A model generated the notes under the pieces. It was not told the origin of the DNA and ran no database searches. It saw only the letters and a list, made by a program, of their open reading frames with translations. From Agelaius tricolor (Eukaryota > Chordata > Aves > Passeriformes > Icteridae), in the NCBI GenBank assembly GCA_023055355.1, contig JALJCS010000018.1, forward strand, positions 1,054,001 through 1,118,000: a stretch of DNA of 64,000 bases, given 5' to 3'. The first letter of the stretch is position 1. Each line of letters opens with the position of its first letter. This document shows, in pieces, positions 36,611 through 49,915 of the stretch. The position numbers and the translations under genes were made by a program.

Positions 36611-39600
36611 AGGGAACAGAGGTAAGGGCAAAATACCAGACAGAACATTATTCCTGATGGAATGGCCATGAGTGCAAAGTTTGGGATGGTCCCGGGGCAT
36701 TGAGGGCAGCCCACCAGCTCTTTGGAGCCCTTCTGCAGAGCATCATCAAATCCCAGGCCAGCAGTTCCCGTGGGAATGAATGGGCAACTCCCAGGAGCCT
36801 TTCCTGTCCCTGATGGTGGCATCACTCCCTCAGCACGCAGGGAGGGGACAGACTCCCAGGGGTCACTGGTCCCTCAGTGGTGTTGGCAGTGAGTGCCTGC
36901 AGAGGTGATTTAACTCCAAGAGAGGAGAATCACCCCAGGGGCTCCAGCTCTGCAGGGAACCCAAACAATTAATGCAGACTGATTTCTTAACTTCCAGATT
37001 TCTGAAGTGAGGAGAGGTGAATCGCACTCTTTTTATTTTTCTGCACCAAGAACTGGATAGGGATGCAAACAAAACATGCTCTGGGAGAAGGGGTGTGAGT
37101 GAAGAGCTGGTGTGGAAGGCTCCACACCTGGGTTTTTTTTCTGAAACCTTTCAACAAGCTGCACTCTCATGGTGCCCAAACACTGTGTAAATGGAATAAA
37201 GAGATTTTTCTTGTCTGTTTGGGTTATAAGGTGTTCACTGTGAGGGTATGTGTGATACCTGGGAAGTCCTGAGTTTTACTACGAGACAAAACCCCCCACA
37301 CTTTTGAAGATGATTTTATGACTATGGAAATCAGGAGGACAGAACAGATAAGAAGCCAAAGTTGCTTATGCTTAATGAAAAATTACAGTGGAAGTCTTAT
37401 CCTAAATCAGCGTCTCACAAATAGCTGGCAAAAGCAAAGAAGTGAAACCTGTCACTATTCCACCACCACCCACATGAGCTCTCTATGTGGGCCAGCTGTA
37501 CTGTAACACTTGTGGCTCTTGAACATCCACAACCTCATTTGTAGCTTATAATTTGGTTTTCCTTGAGATCTTTGTTGTCTCAAGTTTCTCTACTCAGTTC
37601 CTGAAGAGAAATCATGATCAAAAGCTCAGTCAGAACAGTGTGAGTGGTAGGAGCATGGACACCTGACATTCTGTGAGTGAGGGAACTGCTGCAGCCCCAG
37701 CTGTGCTGCAGCCAGGGATGCACCCAGTGCTGCTCCTGCACTTCCACCAGGTACTTGGGACTGGGAGAGTCTTGTGAAACCAGACACTTGTGCCTGTAAA
37801 AACAGCTGCAATGGGCAAATGGTTTAAATTAAAGAGTGAGCCAATCCAAATTTCTCCCTGAGAAAAAGGAAAGGGATGGAACGCAGCTATCTGCGAGCAG
37901 CCTTTGGCATTGCTGGGCTCCAAACAAAGCACTCACAGGTGCCCGAAGGAAGGATATTTGCACTGTGCTGACTTATCAAACCACATGATTTACAGGGATG
38001 TGGGCAGACACTTCTCCAGCCATCTCAAGTTTAACTGGGCTGGGCCCATCCCTTTTATCTTTTGAACAAACTCTAGCTTCAAGTTTCACTTCTTACTAGA
38101 TGTGGCTTACGCCCTGTGGAAAAAAGGACAGATCCTGTCTGTTCCTTGCTTGCTCATAGCTGGATTTTTAGTAAGTCAGATGCCTCTGGCTCTGCTGGGA
38201 TAGAGCCTGGTGCTGGAAATAGGTATGGGAAGGAAGGACTGGGAGTTAAAAAAGGGACTGAAAATATGGAAAGACAAGGTTTCAAGGCAGTAGTTCAGCT
38301 TCCAGTATCATGGCATGGGGACAGGGAGGGCACACATTCCCTAAAGAATTTCTGGGGCAGGTAACTTCAGATTTCAAACAAAGTCATATTGGGCCAGTTT
38401 ACAGAGATCAGTGCTTCCCAAACAAACTTGCCACATGCCTGTTTTCAACACCAGCCAAATGAGGGGTGGGGACTATTGGATGACTCCTCTCAGGGCCAAC
38501 CAGCAGCACTATAGGGTTTGATCTGTTATTGTCTCAGCTGCCCAGACCAAATTGTCCAGTCGATAATGATCCATCCAGTTTTTCTACTGGTGTTCCCAAC
38601 ATGGCCTGGGATCTCCAGGCCAGGCTGTTTGTTTGTTTGTTATTTTTTATTCCATGTAAACCCTTCCCAAGCCCTCAGCCAGAGGTTCTGGTCCTGCATA
38701 GAGGAGGGGAGCTTATTGGTTTGGGAGGTTTATTGCATCTGAAAGGATAAAAGGAAACGCAGCAAACATCCACTTCTGTCAATAACCAGCAGGAAAAGCA
38801 CAACAGAGACCTGCCCTGGACATTGAGGAAACTCCTGTTCTCTGTTATCATCCTGCTGCCTACAACTACAGTGAAAGTAAACATTTAATGGAGCAACCCA
38901 ATGATAATGTGACTTTTAAAGCACTTTTCTCCTGTACCTTTAGGCTACGCCTGTATTTGTGTATAAACCAGTGTACTTTCCACATTTGGCTTCTCTTGGT
39001 CTCCAGTCTGCTACTGGACTCATGTCTGACAGCCCCTGGTTCCACTCCACTGACTCATCCCATGCTCCTTGGGCTGCTCAAAATCTGTGTGAGATATTAT
39101 TTAAGTAGGAACTAAATAACAAACACAAAGTATAGAGAAATTGGGCTACAACCTCTTCTGCTTCTTTACTGGATTTTCACAGGGGTTCAAGTATTAATTT
39201 TCGAGCTGGCAGGAAAGCTGTGCTTGGTTTCCCAGACCCAGGAGCCACGTTGTCCCCCCATGGCTGATATGTGGAGATCAGATCTGTCACAGCCCATTGC
39301 TGGAGAATGGAACTTTTTAGCTCTCATTGTCCAGGTCTGCTCTTCAGGGAGCCCAGGTGCCAAGCTGTGTGGGAGTTTGCACCAAATTCAGGATGTGGGG
39401 GCCTCAGAGGTTTGGAGTAACCCAGAGGGAACAAGCCAGTCCTGGCATGAGAGTCACCATCTTACCCATTGCTTAATGGATTCCTTTCTCAGGTATTTTA
39501 TTAAAGAGGAAAAGATTCAGGGTGCAGATTGGTGTTAGCCAGTGATACTCCCCACTCTCTTGCCATCCCTTTTTCTTGCTGTTGCTATTTTGAAGCAGTG

Positions 39601-41818
39601 AAGGAGAGTGGTTTGCAGATCTACCTTTGCTCAAAAGCTGACACCTTAGCTCTGTTCTTTCCAGGGAAAATTAAATCCAGGGACTATTTCCCTGGTATCT
39701 TTGGCTTGTTAGAGAAGGAGTTTCTGTTTTGATTTGTCCTTGCCAACCCTGGAGCTGAGAGCAGTGTCTCTGACAGGGGTTTAGAGCATTGGTTCTGACA
39801 GAAGCTGTGTCCCTGCTGCTGTGAGGACACACAGCCAGAGCCTTACTGCTGAGCTGGGACTTGTTTAGCCCAAGGCTCCAACAGTCTGAAATCAAACTGG
39901 CAACACCAGCAAGGATTCAAGGACAAGAAAGGAATTCACTGAGTTCAAGCACTGGGAGCAGAACCTGCAGTGTGATGCTCACCTGTGCAATGGCTGGGTT
40001 AGTTATGGAAAGTCTGACTGTTCAGCAAGAGGGACTTTCAAGATTTCAGTTTCAGAGACTGTGAAGAGAACTTCCAGACTGAAATCATCATTGCTGCTCA
40101 TGCAGAATAATGTGACTTGCATTACTCAGTTTATTTTTAGAATAAAAAGATGCTTTCCTGTTTCCATCTTAGCAAAGCCACTGAGAAATTCTGCTTTTCC
40201 TGTGGAGTTCATCTTTCACAAAATCCTTATGGTAATACCTAAATATTCTTGTTATCTCCATGACTTCAAGAAGCCACAATTCACCCACAAGTACTGCAGA
40301 AAGTACCTTCTTGTAGACTGGAATAGTTTCAAAGTCCCATCTTTAATCTCCCAAAGAGCAAAGCCAAAAATTAATTAAGTAAAACTGATAAATACTTTTC
40401 CAAATGATTTTAATACTGCTGTCAGGAAAGGGAGGGTGTTGGGCATGTATAATAATAGTAGGTAAAGAAAATATTTTTGCTTCAAAGAATAATTTTTTAT
40501 ACATTGTGACCAATTGAAATGACATGGCAGGATTGGGGTGGATGCTTCAAAATCCTCAGCCTTGTCTGTGGCATCCCAACATCAGCAGCCCAACATCCAC
40601 TCCTGGATCCACAACAGCAGTTTCACCTCATAAAGAGTATTTGTCTGTTGAGACTATCTGCTAGAAATTCATCACAATATTTAGACTGGATTCTGAAAGA
40701 AAATTGAAATTCCCACAAAATACCGGGTTACCTATAATAACACTCCCTGTGCCAGTCAAAAAATACCCCTACATTAAAAATAAGTATTATTCAGATCACC
40801 TACAAGTACTGCTTAAGTACAAATCCAGGGGAGTTCCATTGAGGAAAAGTGAGGTTATATTCTGCTTTGGAAGAATTAATCTGTAGCAAGTATCCTGAGG
40901 TTTTTCTTTTTTATCTCAATGTTTTTCCACTCATTATTTCCTTCTCTTTGAATGAACCAGAGTTGACAAATTGGCCTGGTGCTATCCAAGCCACATGCTG
41001 CTTGACTTCATGGCACTTGTGGTTTTAGGGGATTCATTGTTTGCAGAGAGAATCTCTTTTGCCGGGAAGATCAGACTTCTGATGCAATCCCATGAAACCC
41101 ACAAGCCACCTCCCTGTTCAGACCTTCAGGCCTGGGATAATTTTTCTCTTTCTGCTTAATTCTTGGCAAATGTGTCAGATCACAGGCCATGACTAGAATC
41201 TTGAAGAAATCTGAAAAATTTGTTTGGCAAAATCTCGAGAGATTGTTCTGCTTAATCTTCAGATGGCTCATTTCAGGTCCCATGCTACTGTGGAAAATGG
41301 CTTTCCTCTTAATTGGTGTCCCCACCCATCTCACCAGGGATACGCTAGTGAGGAATGAAAATAGATGTGTGCCTGGAATATCTGAGAACTCCAAGAATAA
41401 TTCTTACCACCTGTATCAAACACATTCCTCTTCAGATCACTTAAAAGTCAAAGAAGCACCTAATTCTCTTTCCAACATGCCAAGCTGAGCTTGAAACTCA
41501 ACAAGTTTTGTACTGCCCACCAAGACTGGCTGTCAATGATCCTCCCCAATTCATGTGGAACCCCACTGATTGCAAGGATTCCTCTGCTTACTTGGGAGAC
41601 CAAAGTGGTGTTTGTGTTGACATAGGAAATATGGGACAGGTTTTGGTGCTGAAATTGTGCAGCATTCCCCATGAACACCACCCGCAGGGATGTGGATGGC
41701 AGTTCACCTCTGGATCTAAACCTGCAGTGGAGAAAAGGGGTTTGCTTTGAACTGGTGCCTTGAGTCAGCAGCCAGCACTATGCAGACAGACAAGAGCTGG
41801 GATTTTCACACCATCATC
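36611..41818. other. Unique non-coding sequence
   Basis: 36611-36850 is GC-rich and could be diverged continuation of the CR1 fragment, but I cannot align it. A GTTT x4 run lies at 38629-38643. The remainder is AT-rich. The 105-107-codon frames at 40061-40378 and 41071-41394 and the 104-codon frame at 39224-39538 are unrecognised. No exon is supportable. Confidence 0.55.
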
Positions 41819-41890
41819 TGTGTCCTTTGTGAGCATTTCTGGGGAAAGGTGTCAGATACTGGTGAGTGCAGCCATCCAAGGACATCGAAT
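41819..41890 (-). repeat. Extra-CR1 flank shared with 7739-7815
   Basis: This is the counterpart of the tract at 7739. Across 41821-41910 against 7741-7830 I count 79 of 90 identical positions with no gap, covering the flank and the CR1 boundary. Left of about 41819 the two loci stop aligning clearly. Confidence 0.75.
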
Positions 41891-42200
41891 CATGGACTCA
41901 CTGAATGGTTTGGGTTGGAAGGAACCTTAAACCCATCCCATTCCACACTCTGTCATGGCAGGGACACCTCCCACTGTCCCAGGGTGCTCCCAGCCCCAAT
42001 GTCCAGCCTGGCCTTGGGCACTGCCAGGGATCCAGGGGCAGCCCCAGCTGCTCTGGGCACCCTGTGCCAGGGCCTGCCCACCCTCCCAGGGAACAATTCC
42101 TGTCCAATATCCCATCTGTCCCTGCCCTCTGGCAGTGGGAAGTCATTCCCTGTGTCCTGGCACTACCTGCCCATGTAAACAGTCCCTCTCCATCTCCTTA
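41891..42200 (-). mobile_element. CR1 LINE, about 310-bp 3' fragment
   Basis: The plus strand begins ACTGAATGGTTTGGGTTGG and runs through CATGGCAGGGACACCTCCCA, CAGCCTGGCCTTGGGCACTG, CACCCTGTGCCAGGGCC, GCAGTGGGAAGTCATTCCCT and CAGTCCCTCTCCATCTCC, where similarity ends. It is more severely 5'-truncated than the copy at 7816-8226, with which it shares its 3' flank. Confidence 0.94.
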
Positions 42201-45200
42201 TGGATTTGGTTATTGTCTCTGCATGCACTGGTGGTTATATTTTCATTCTTGTTATTCTGGTACTTGAAGTCACTAATTTCTCTGCTCAGGTAGAAGAAAT
42301 AAATCCAGCATTGTTTAAGGAACCAGCCTATGCAATAGATACCAAATAACACATCCCAGAGTGTCCCCCCAGTGAACACTGCAAGCACAGGGTGCCCTTG
42401 CACCACCCTTGGAAAACGTCACCACAGCAGTGAAAATGAAAATCTGCTTGGAAATCATTTGCTATACAGAAACCAGAAATCACAAAAATGGATCTATAGC
42501 AGTTTAAGGAACAACCCTCCTCAAACCCCTGTTCTCCAATCCAAATTTTGATTCCCCAAGCTATACCTAACATGCACTGTAATAAACAGCACCAGGGGGA
42601 GGGTACAGTGAGCAAGCTCAGAATAATGACATGCGTGAAAAGCTGCTTCCCAGCATGGCATTGTTCCAAAGTTACATATGGAAATTAATATCCTAATTAA
42701 TAAGGGGTCATGAAGCACTAAATATTGAGGGCAGGCAGAAATTGCTGGAGTGCTTCTATGGCACGAGACACTGGGGGCACAGAGATTGGCAAAGATGTGG
42801 TAGATGTACAAAAATATTTGGAAAATTTTTCTGTCTTTCCAGTTCAATCCTCTGTCTGAGGATTATATGCAAGTGTTTCACAGCACTCCAAGCCAATTTA
42901 GAACGATGTGATAAACCAACTACCAATTCCACTCTGTCTCTCCATGTCCAGCATTCTCAGACGCTGATGGAGCAAAGAAACTAAAGGGAAATAAACTGAT
43001 AAACATGCCAGAAAAAAATTTTTGAGGGCTCATAATTCAGATTCAGTGAAATAATTATTTTTCATCCCTATTTTCTACTTTCCACCAAGAGGTACAACAT
43101 CCAGAATGTTGGAACAAGGTTTGTTGGGCAAACCCTGAGCCAGGTTAAGGCTGCCCTTCCACTGGGAACACAGCAAGCAGGTTACTGGAGCCTTGAGTTT
43201 CTGATGTACCCCCATTCCAGCTGGTTTTCTACCTAAAAGGAACAATGTCAATTTTTACTACAGGAGGATTTAGCCCAGACAACTCCAAAATGAAAGATGT
43301 AGCCAGATTGTTTGGGGGGTTGTTTGATTGTTTGGGGTTTTGCTTGTTTGTTTTGGTGTTGAATTTTTCATAGACTGATCATGGAAAATGTCAATCCTGA
43401 AATATTTTCAGTAAAGGTAAAGTTATAATGGAGAAATCCTCTCGCTGCTTCCAAGAGTTAAACCAAGGAACAAGAACTATCCTTCAACAGCAGCTCTGGT
43501 ATCCACCCAAGAAAAATCCTATCAGACCAGCCAAAATCATGACTAAGAAGAGACTGAATTCACAAACATGTTATATGTGCAAATGTTAATCCCATGGTAC
43601 AATCCATCTTCCAAACCCAGTTGTGCTTTGCCAGAGCCTTGGGGCAGGAAGGCTTTGGAGCAGTTGCCCACTCAAGGTTTCCACCCAACACTTGGCCATG
43701 GGAAAAATGACACATGACCAGGGCTGGGGAAAGAGATAAGAGGGAATGAGAGCTCCAGTGAGACATCCACGGCTTTTATCATCTCTGGGAAGGACAGAGA
43801 GCTGTGCACAGCAGAACTGCCAATGGCAAGGCAAAGGAATCAGAGCTGAAATCAAACAATGTTTGAATCACCGGTACCAAACTTGAAGCAAGGAAATGTC
43901 CTCAAAAGTGGGCAGGAAAGCTGGATTTGGACTCTGAGCTCTGTGCCTGCCCTCAGTCGGCTCCCTGTGGGCCTGGAAAAATATCAAATCAATGCTCTGG
44001 TTTTCAAGAGCCACACAGGCTGGGATGGATCTCACATGAGGCACACAAGCAGCAAAATGAAGATTTTTGTCATGCTGGTGCAGCCAGCTCTGGGTGAGCT
44101 GGATTGGTGCTACTTTCCCTCTTGCTCAGTGGGTTCAAGGCACCAGGCTCATGGTAGCAGCTATTAAACCTCCCAGAACCTTCTCAGGACTAGTAAATGA
44201 TACCAAAGAAGCTTCATTTTATCTACACAATTTTCCATTTTCTTTGAAAGGTAAGCTGCTTCCTAGACAGACCCCCACAATAAAATCTTTGAAGCCCCTT
44301 CTCATGCCAGTGGCTTCATCCCCTTTAGTGATTCACAGCCCTGAGCTCTCTGCAGGCTGTCCTGCATCACCAGTGCCTGTCCCAAATCTCAGCAGTCTCC
44401 TGCCAGGTGACAGGGGTCTGTGGCTAGCTGAGTGTCTCCCCTCTGTCTCAGAGCCCTTCAGAAGGGAAAGGCTGCTGGAAGTTTGCATTTCAAGAAGACA
44501 CTGGATGTATTTATGGGAAAGAAACCCCTGGAAGGGCTGGGGCACAGGCAAGGAGAGACTGCAGCTACAGGGAGAAGAGCACAGGAGGAACAGATGTGTC
44601 TCAACTCTCCTCTTCACACCTTCCTGGAGTTCAGCTTTGGAGAGAGGACCTTTGGGCTGAGGAAGCATTCTCTTTATTTGAGGAATAAGGAGAAAGAACA
44701 TGTTCTTGTCTTCTCAGCTACTTAAGAGAACTTGGGAGGAGAACCTGGTCCCCTGGTGCCAGGCAGGTGCTGGTGCCTGGTGTCATCAAAGGCTGGGTAG
44801 AGCTTTCCCATAGGTCTGTCCAGCTGAAGGAAAGTGGTGATGATGCAAAAATAGGATGTGAACACAAAAGAGAGAAACAACAGCCCTGGACAACACAAAC
44901 AGATGCTGCAATAAAGCGTGCCAGATGATGTTGCCTCCACTCCAGGACTACAATTGTCCCTTTAAAACTGGGGTTTTAAAAAAAAAATTAAAAAGCTCAT
45001 TGAGCTCACACAACATCACACAGTAAAATGTCCTGTTCAATACTATTTGACTCTGGAAGAAAATCTGGTTTAAACTTTAAACCTCTGGAAAATTGGCACA
45101 TGTCATTACAATACATTGCATTCTGGACCCAGTGATGGGTGAACTGCAGAAGAATGGAGTTATCTGTTGGGTTTTTATTCCAGAAATAAGGCCAAAACTA

Positions 45201-45593
45201 TGGGGATGTCAAATTAATGAGAATTTTGACCCTTCCTGGGGTCTCTGGTCTTGGTTTCATGATTGTGCTAAAAGAGGGATCTCAGGTCCAAGTTTTTACA
45301 AGGGTAGCTGACCAACCAATATGTGAAACTTGGACAGAACCCTCCCAGAAGACTTCATCAAGGCCCTCGCAACCCACAAGAATAGTGTAAGGAAAATCAC
45401 CTACAGAATGCTTTAAACAAAATATAAAGAATATGAAATCAGAAGCAGGGGATTTTAATATTTCAATCAACAAACTAAGTTTTAATATTAAACTGAAAGT
45501 TCTGACCAGTACACAGAGAATAGTTTGGAGAGAGGTTGTTTATAATATTTCATGAGCAACTAGAATAGGCTTCAGAGACACGTGAATTTGTGT
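42201..45593. other. Unique non-coding sequence
   Basis: A T/G-rich tract with repeated TTGTTTGG lies at 43308-43358. The 197-codon plus-strand frame at 44067-44660 is one of the longest outside repeats, but its translation resembles nothing I know and it overlaps a 122-codon minus-strand frame. A poly-A run lies near 44978. No exons or other repeats recognised. Confidence 0.55.
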
Positions 45594-45900
45594 AGAATCA
45601 CTGGATAGTTTGGGTTGGAAAAGACCTTGGGGATCATCTCATTCCACCCCTGCCATGGCAGGGACACCTCCCACTGTCCCAGGCTGCTCCAAGCCCCAAT
45701 GTCCAACCTGGCCTGGGACACTGCCAGGGATCCAGGGGCAGCCCCAGCTGTGCCAGGGCCTGCCCACCCTGCCAGGGAACAATTCCTAATTCCCAATATC
45801 CCATCTGTCCCTGCCCCTGGCAGTGGGAAGTCATTCCCTGTGTCCTGGCAGTCCATATTTACTTGTTAGCAAGTAGTTTCCCTCCATCTGTTTTGTAGGA
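45594..45900 (-). mobile_element. CR1 LINE, about 300-bp 3' fragment
   Basis: AGAATCACTGGATAGTTTGG at the left edge, then TTGGAAAAGACCTTGG, CATGGCAGGGACACCTCCCA, CTGCCAGGGATCCAGGGGCA, GTGCCAGGGCCTGCCCACCC and GGCAGTGGGAAGTCATTCCC, ending near CCTCCATCTGTTTTGTAGG. It closely resembles the 41.9-kb copy internally but lacks that copy's extra 3' flank. A short internal deletion removes GGGCACCCT before GTGCCAGGGCC. Confidence 0.94.
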
Positions 45901-47464
45901 TATGAGACACAAAAATCTCCCCTCTTCCTGAGGTTTCATCAGATCCAGTCTCTCACACAAAACTCCAGGTGACAGAAGCTCCATGAGCTGAACTTCCATC
46001 CTCATGGACCTGGAACGCCTTCCTGGGCCCAGGGCTACACACTCCTGAGCTGGAAGAGACCTTCTTGTTGCTTTTTTATATTTCTTTTATAAAACTTACT
46101 TTGGGGCCTCTGTTGTAGTGCCAGAGGTGACAGAGAAAGCAGCAAGTAAGGAAGAAAGAGCTGCTGGCAGCAGGCTGGGGATGTTGTGCAAGAGATCTCA
46201 GAGTTGGAGGTAGTTTGCAGCACAGACACCAAGCACTCCGTAAAATGCTTCAGATCTCCTGAGCACAGCTCCAATAGGCTTTGAAGTGTTGACATCACAT
46301 AAAATAAAATGCATTGCTGGCCAAGTTATCCCATTGGTTTTCCCCCCTCTCCTCACTTTGATGGCTTCTACAAAGCATTTTATATGGTTGAATAAATTTG
46401 AGTAACTCTTTACAAGTAAATCAAATCAAAATGATTAAAAAAAAAATATTGGATGCTAGCTACCAGGCTCTCTCAAAAAAAATCCCGTGTGTTTCCAAAT
46501 ACTCTGAGTACAAGATGGTGTGATGCAGCCTGGTGGGTAAACAGCCCTGGAGATGAACCTCTCCAAGGCACTGGGGTTTTTCAGCCTCAGACAATCACTG
46601 CTTCCCAAATTAAGGATTAGCTTTGTGATTAATTGACATCTATCAAAAAATCAATTCTCTTCCCTCTCACATTCTATCTTTTTGTGGTTGTGTGAGATTT
46701 TCAAAAATAAAATTTGCAAATTAAGATTAATTTCTAACGGATCCTTGGCCAGATCTCCTTCTCTGTTGCAGCAGATGGACTTTTGTGTGAAATATTTTTC
46801 CTTAGTTGCTATAGAAACATGCCAACATATTTCTGCTTAAGTGATTTGCTGGAGAACTGTTTGTTGTGTTGCCCAATGCTGACAGGAGTGAATCATTTTT
46901 AGTCTTCAGTCAAGGCTGATTAAAACCTGGTCTCTGGGTGTCTAACTGCTGCAGACTTCTGCTTACAGGGGGGACATCCTGCTAAAGTCATCATGGCTGG
47001 GACATTTGCAGCATGCCTTGAAGTAAACGAGGCAGGTGGAAGGTTAAAGCTACAAAAATGACTAAAAGCTGAGAAAAACTCAAGGCTGAAACACAACTGG
47101 ATGTAAAAAAAAAATAGCAGAAAATTTATGATGACCTTTAAAAAGGTGATTTATAGGATAATTGATTCTAGAAGCCAGTTATGATGGAAACAGTCCCCAA
47201 ATGACATTTTCATGTGAAAGGACAGGTCATGTGCCTTCCAAAAGGTGTTTGAAGGAATGAACCAAGTCATCCCATGTCAGGGGCTGCAAGGACCCTGCCC
47301 ACAGCCAAGAGCAACAGGCCTGCCCCATGCAAGTCCCACACCACAAACACAGCTCAGGGCATCCCACCAGTGATGTTGTCTACTAAATCAGGGCTGAAAT
47401 GCTTTGCTGTTCAGACTCCAGTGAACCCAACCTCATCAGCAGCAAACTGAAGATGCTGGAGGCA
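45901..47464. other. Unique non-coding sequence
   Basis: AT-rich with no open frame above 90 codons. 46690-46930 contains AAATTTGCAAATTAAGATTA, TTTCTAACGGATCC and GGCTGATTAAAACC and may be regulatory. A-rich runs lie near 46439 and 47106. No repeats recognised. Confidence 0.55.
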
Positions 47465-47655
47465 GAGAATCCCAGACTGGTTTGGGTTGGAAGGGGCCTT
47501 AAAGCCCATCCAGTGTCACCCCTGCCATGGCAGGGACACCTTCCACTGTCCAGCCTGGCCTTGGGAACTGCCAGGGATCCAGGGGCAGCCCCAGCTGCTC
47601 TGGGCACCCTGTGCCAGGGCCTGCCCACTCTCACAGGGGCAGATTCCTTAAGGGA
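47465..47655 (-). mobile_element. CR1 LINE, 3' fragment with internal deletion
   Basis: The left edge is AGAATCCCAGACTGGTTTGG, then TTGGAAGGGGCCTTAAAGCC, CATGGCAGGGACACCTTCCA and CACCCTGTGCCAGGGCC. Compared with its relatives, CTGTCC runs straight into AGCCTGGCCTTGGG, so the CCAGGCTGCTCCAAGCCC block is missing, probably by deletion between the two CTGTCC(C)AG motifs. Confidence 0.93.
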
Positions 47656-48948
47656 CAGTCAGCATGCAGGAGTGTGACTGATCCAAGCCTTTCTTCTCTG
47701 TGAGTCTGTGTTCCAGACAGGGGAGGTGCAGCCTTAGAAATTGAAATTAAAAACCTTTGCCCCTCAGTTTCTCAGGAGCTGGTGCTGAAGGTTATTTCAC
47801 CTGTTTGCCCACAGCCCTGCTTTGCCTCAGTTCTACCCCTGTAAAGCTCAGCAGAGGACACTGTTCACAGGCTACTGCTGTGGGACCCACTCCTGAATCT
47901 TCCTGTGAGAAGGAAATGATCACACAGTGGTTGGAGGCTCACAACATCTCAGGAAGGTGTGTGGAAAAAAGCAAACCCTGAGATTATACAGAGGAAGCAA
48001 TCCTCACTTCCTTCAGAAGCCAAACTGAGATACAGCCATGTTATTAAATTGCTTCATAAACTTAAATTTCCCTGTTTTGAAAATAATCTGATATGTAATT
48101 GAATGTTTAAAATATGTTTTTTAATGAACTTCCCCGCAGAGCTGGCTGCCCAGGCTGCCTTTTGTGGGCTACCAAGAGTTCTGCTTCTCAGTGTTAGCTC
48201 TGAGCCCTGCGCTGCTGAGCCCTCAGAGTTGTTTATAACAGCCTCTTTAACTGCATTTACTCCCTGTTTTAACATTTTCCTCATTTCTGTCCCTATTTTT
48301 GAAGCACACTCCCACAGTGGCAGCTCTCCAACTCCTCTTACCTCCAAGAGAAGGCAGGCTACCAGCTACCTTTATAGTTGCAGCCAATTTTTCTGCTTGG
48401 ACAGCTTACAGGGGATCTTAGTTGATGGAATAGTTGATTCTCTGCCCATGGCAAGCGTATGAGTCATGCCTCCAAAAAATATAACCTTGCTGTCCCTCTC
48501 GAGACATGGAGAGGCCTGAGGGGCCAAGAGGCTCTCTGGATACAGCTAAGGTTGTAATGTTATTTCTGTAATGCCCAAGGTTTGTATGATTTAAAGGTAA
48601 CTTACAGGAAATGGAGGACCAGAGAAGTCCACCCAGAAGGTGGTTTGGTTCTTGGTCCCATGAAGTTACTAAAAGATACTCTGGAGGAGCACATGCAGAA
48701 GAGGCAAACACTGCTCTCATCCAGGCTCCTTCACTGCCCAGCTTCAAGCCCTCAAGGAGTTACTTGGATTTTCATCATGTGATGCTCCCATGTCTCCCAG
48801 CACATGCAAACTCAAACCTCCACCCTCTGTGCCAGTTGGGAAATTGGCATTTTTATGCCTGAGGCATAAGGATCGGCAGCAGAAGACAATCTCTTACAAA
48901 GAAATGTTCAGATGTGTCCCCCTCTGCCTTGCTGAGCCTGCACATCTA

Positions 48949-48992
48949 GAAGAGGACACAGTCCAGCCAGGAAGAGGACACAATCCAACCTC
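48949..48992 (+). repeat. 22-bp direct duplication
   Basis: GAAGAGGACACAGTCCAGCC and GAAGAGGACACAATCCAACC begin adjacent 22-bp units (48949-48970 and 48971-48992) that differ at four bases. Confidence 0.88.
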
Positions 48993-49339
48993 ACTTAACT
49001 GCAGGTTTGTAGAATTACAGCAGGGCTTCAGCCTTGGGAGTTCAAGTACCCTTTGATGGGGGAAGAGGCAAGTTTGGAGACATTTATTAAATCGATTCTT
49101 CAGGCACTTCTGAAATAGTAACAGTAAAGTCAAAATTCCCTCCCAGTCCTCATATATCTCCGTAGTTGTGGAGCATGAACTTTTCTGGAGGCTCCAGCCC
49201 TGGAAAGTGTGATGCCTGATAATTTGGACAGGTAGATTGTCCCATTGAACTCCATCAGATGTCCTGCAGATTGATGGAAAACATTGCTTTGCTTTCTTTG
49301 GCATTGCGTGACAGATTGGAAGCATTCTTCAAGAATTAT

Positions 49340-49362
49340 AAAACAAAACAAAACAAAAAAAA
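49340..49362 (+). repeat. AAAAC microsatellite
   Basis: Three AAAAC-type units followed by eight A. Confidence 0.9.
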
Positions 49363-49839
49363 GTTGGCTGAATGTCCTATTTCTGAAAAGAAATGAACTT
49401 TAAATGTTCTTCCTCATGAAAGACACCCCCTCTGTCAGAGATAGGAACTGGGCAGGCCCTCAGGTCTCCTCCAGGGTGGGATCCTCATGCTCTTGGGTTC
49501 CTTGGTTTGCCACAGATCACTGTGCCTCTCCCATGACTTCCAGAGAGCTCTTGCAGTCATCAAAGCGCTGTTCTGTTCTCCTGCTCTTTGCCTTTCAGCT
49601 CTGATGGAGACATGGATGAGTAAAGACAGATAAGGGGTAGGCACAAAGCAACAAGCTCCAAATTTCCCATGAATTTAACAGCAGAGCATTTGGAAGGGCA
49701 AGAGTGCTCCTGTCACAGGAACTCAAAGCACGGATCAAATACCAAACAGAAATGTTTGGTGAAAGCTCTGAAGTTTCCCCTGCCATAGGACATGGAAGAT
49801 TTTGGGAAGTGAAGTTCTTCTACATGATTCTTTTACCCT

Positions 49840-49915
49840 TTCTTCATGACAAGGGTGGTCGGGCTTTGGAAGGGGCTGCCCAGGGAGGTGTTGGAGTCCC
49901 CATGCCAAGCCCTTA
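49840..49915 (+). mobile_element. CR1 LINE, short sense-strand fragment
   Basis: GACAAGGGTGGTCGGGCTTT, GGAAGGGGCTGCCCAGGG and AGGTGTTGGAGTCCCCATGC match the sense strand of a CR1 3' region. The reverse complement of GGGACTCCAAACCCCCCTGG at 2488 in the second copy corresponds to it. It is plus-stranded, without the 3' terminal block, and strongly diverged. Confidence 0.78.

Larger units (their letters stand above)
47656..49839. other. Unique non-coding sequence
   Basis: A 22-bp direct duplication lies at 48949-48992 and an AAAAC repeat at 49340-49362. Frames of up to 143 codons (48894-49325, minus) are unrecognised. Nothing else is supportable. Confidence 0.55.

Noticed and set aside
44067..44660. 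197-codon plus-strand open frame
   Set aside because: The translation looks random, overlaps opposing frames, and has no gene-like context.
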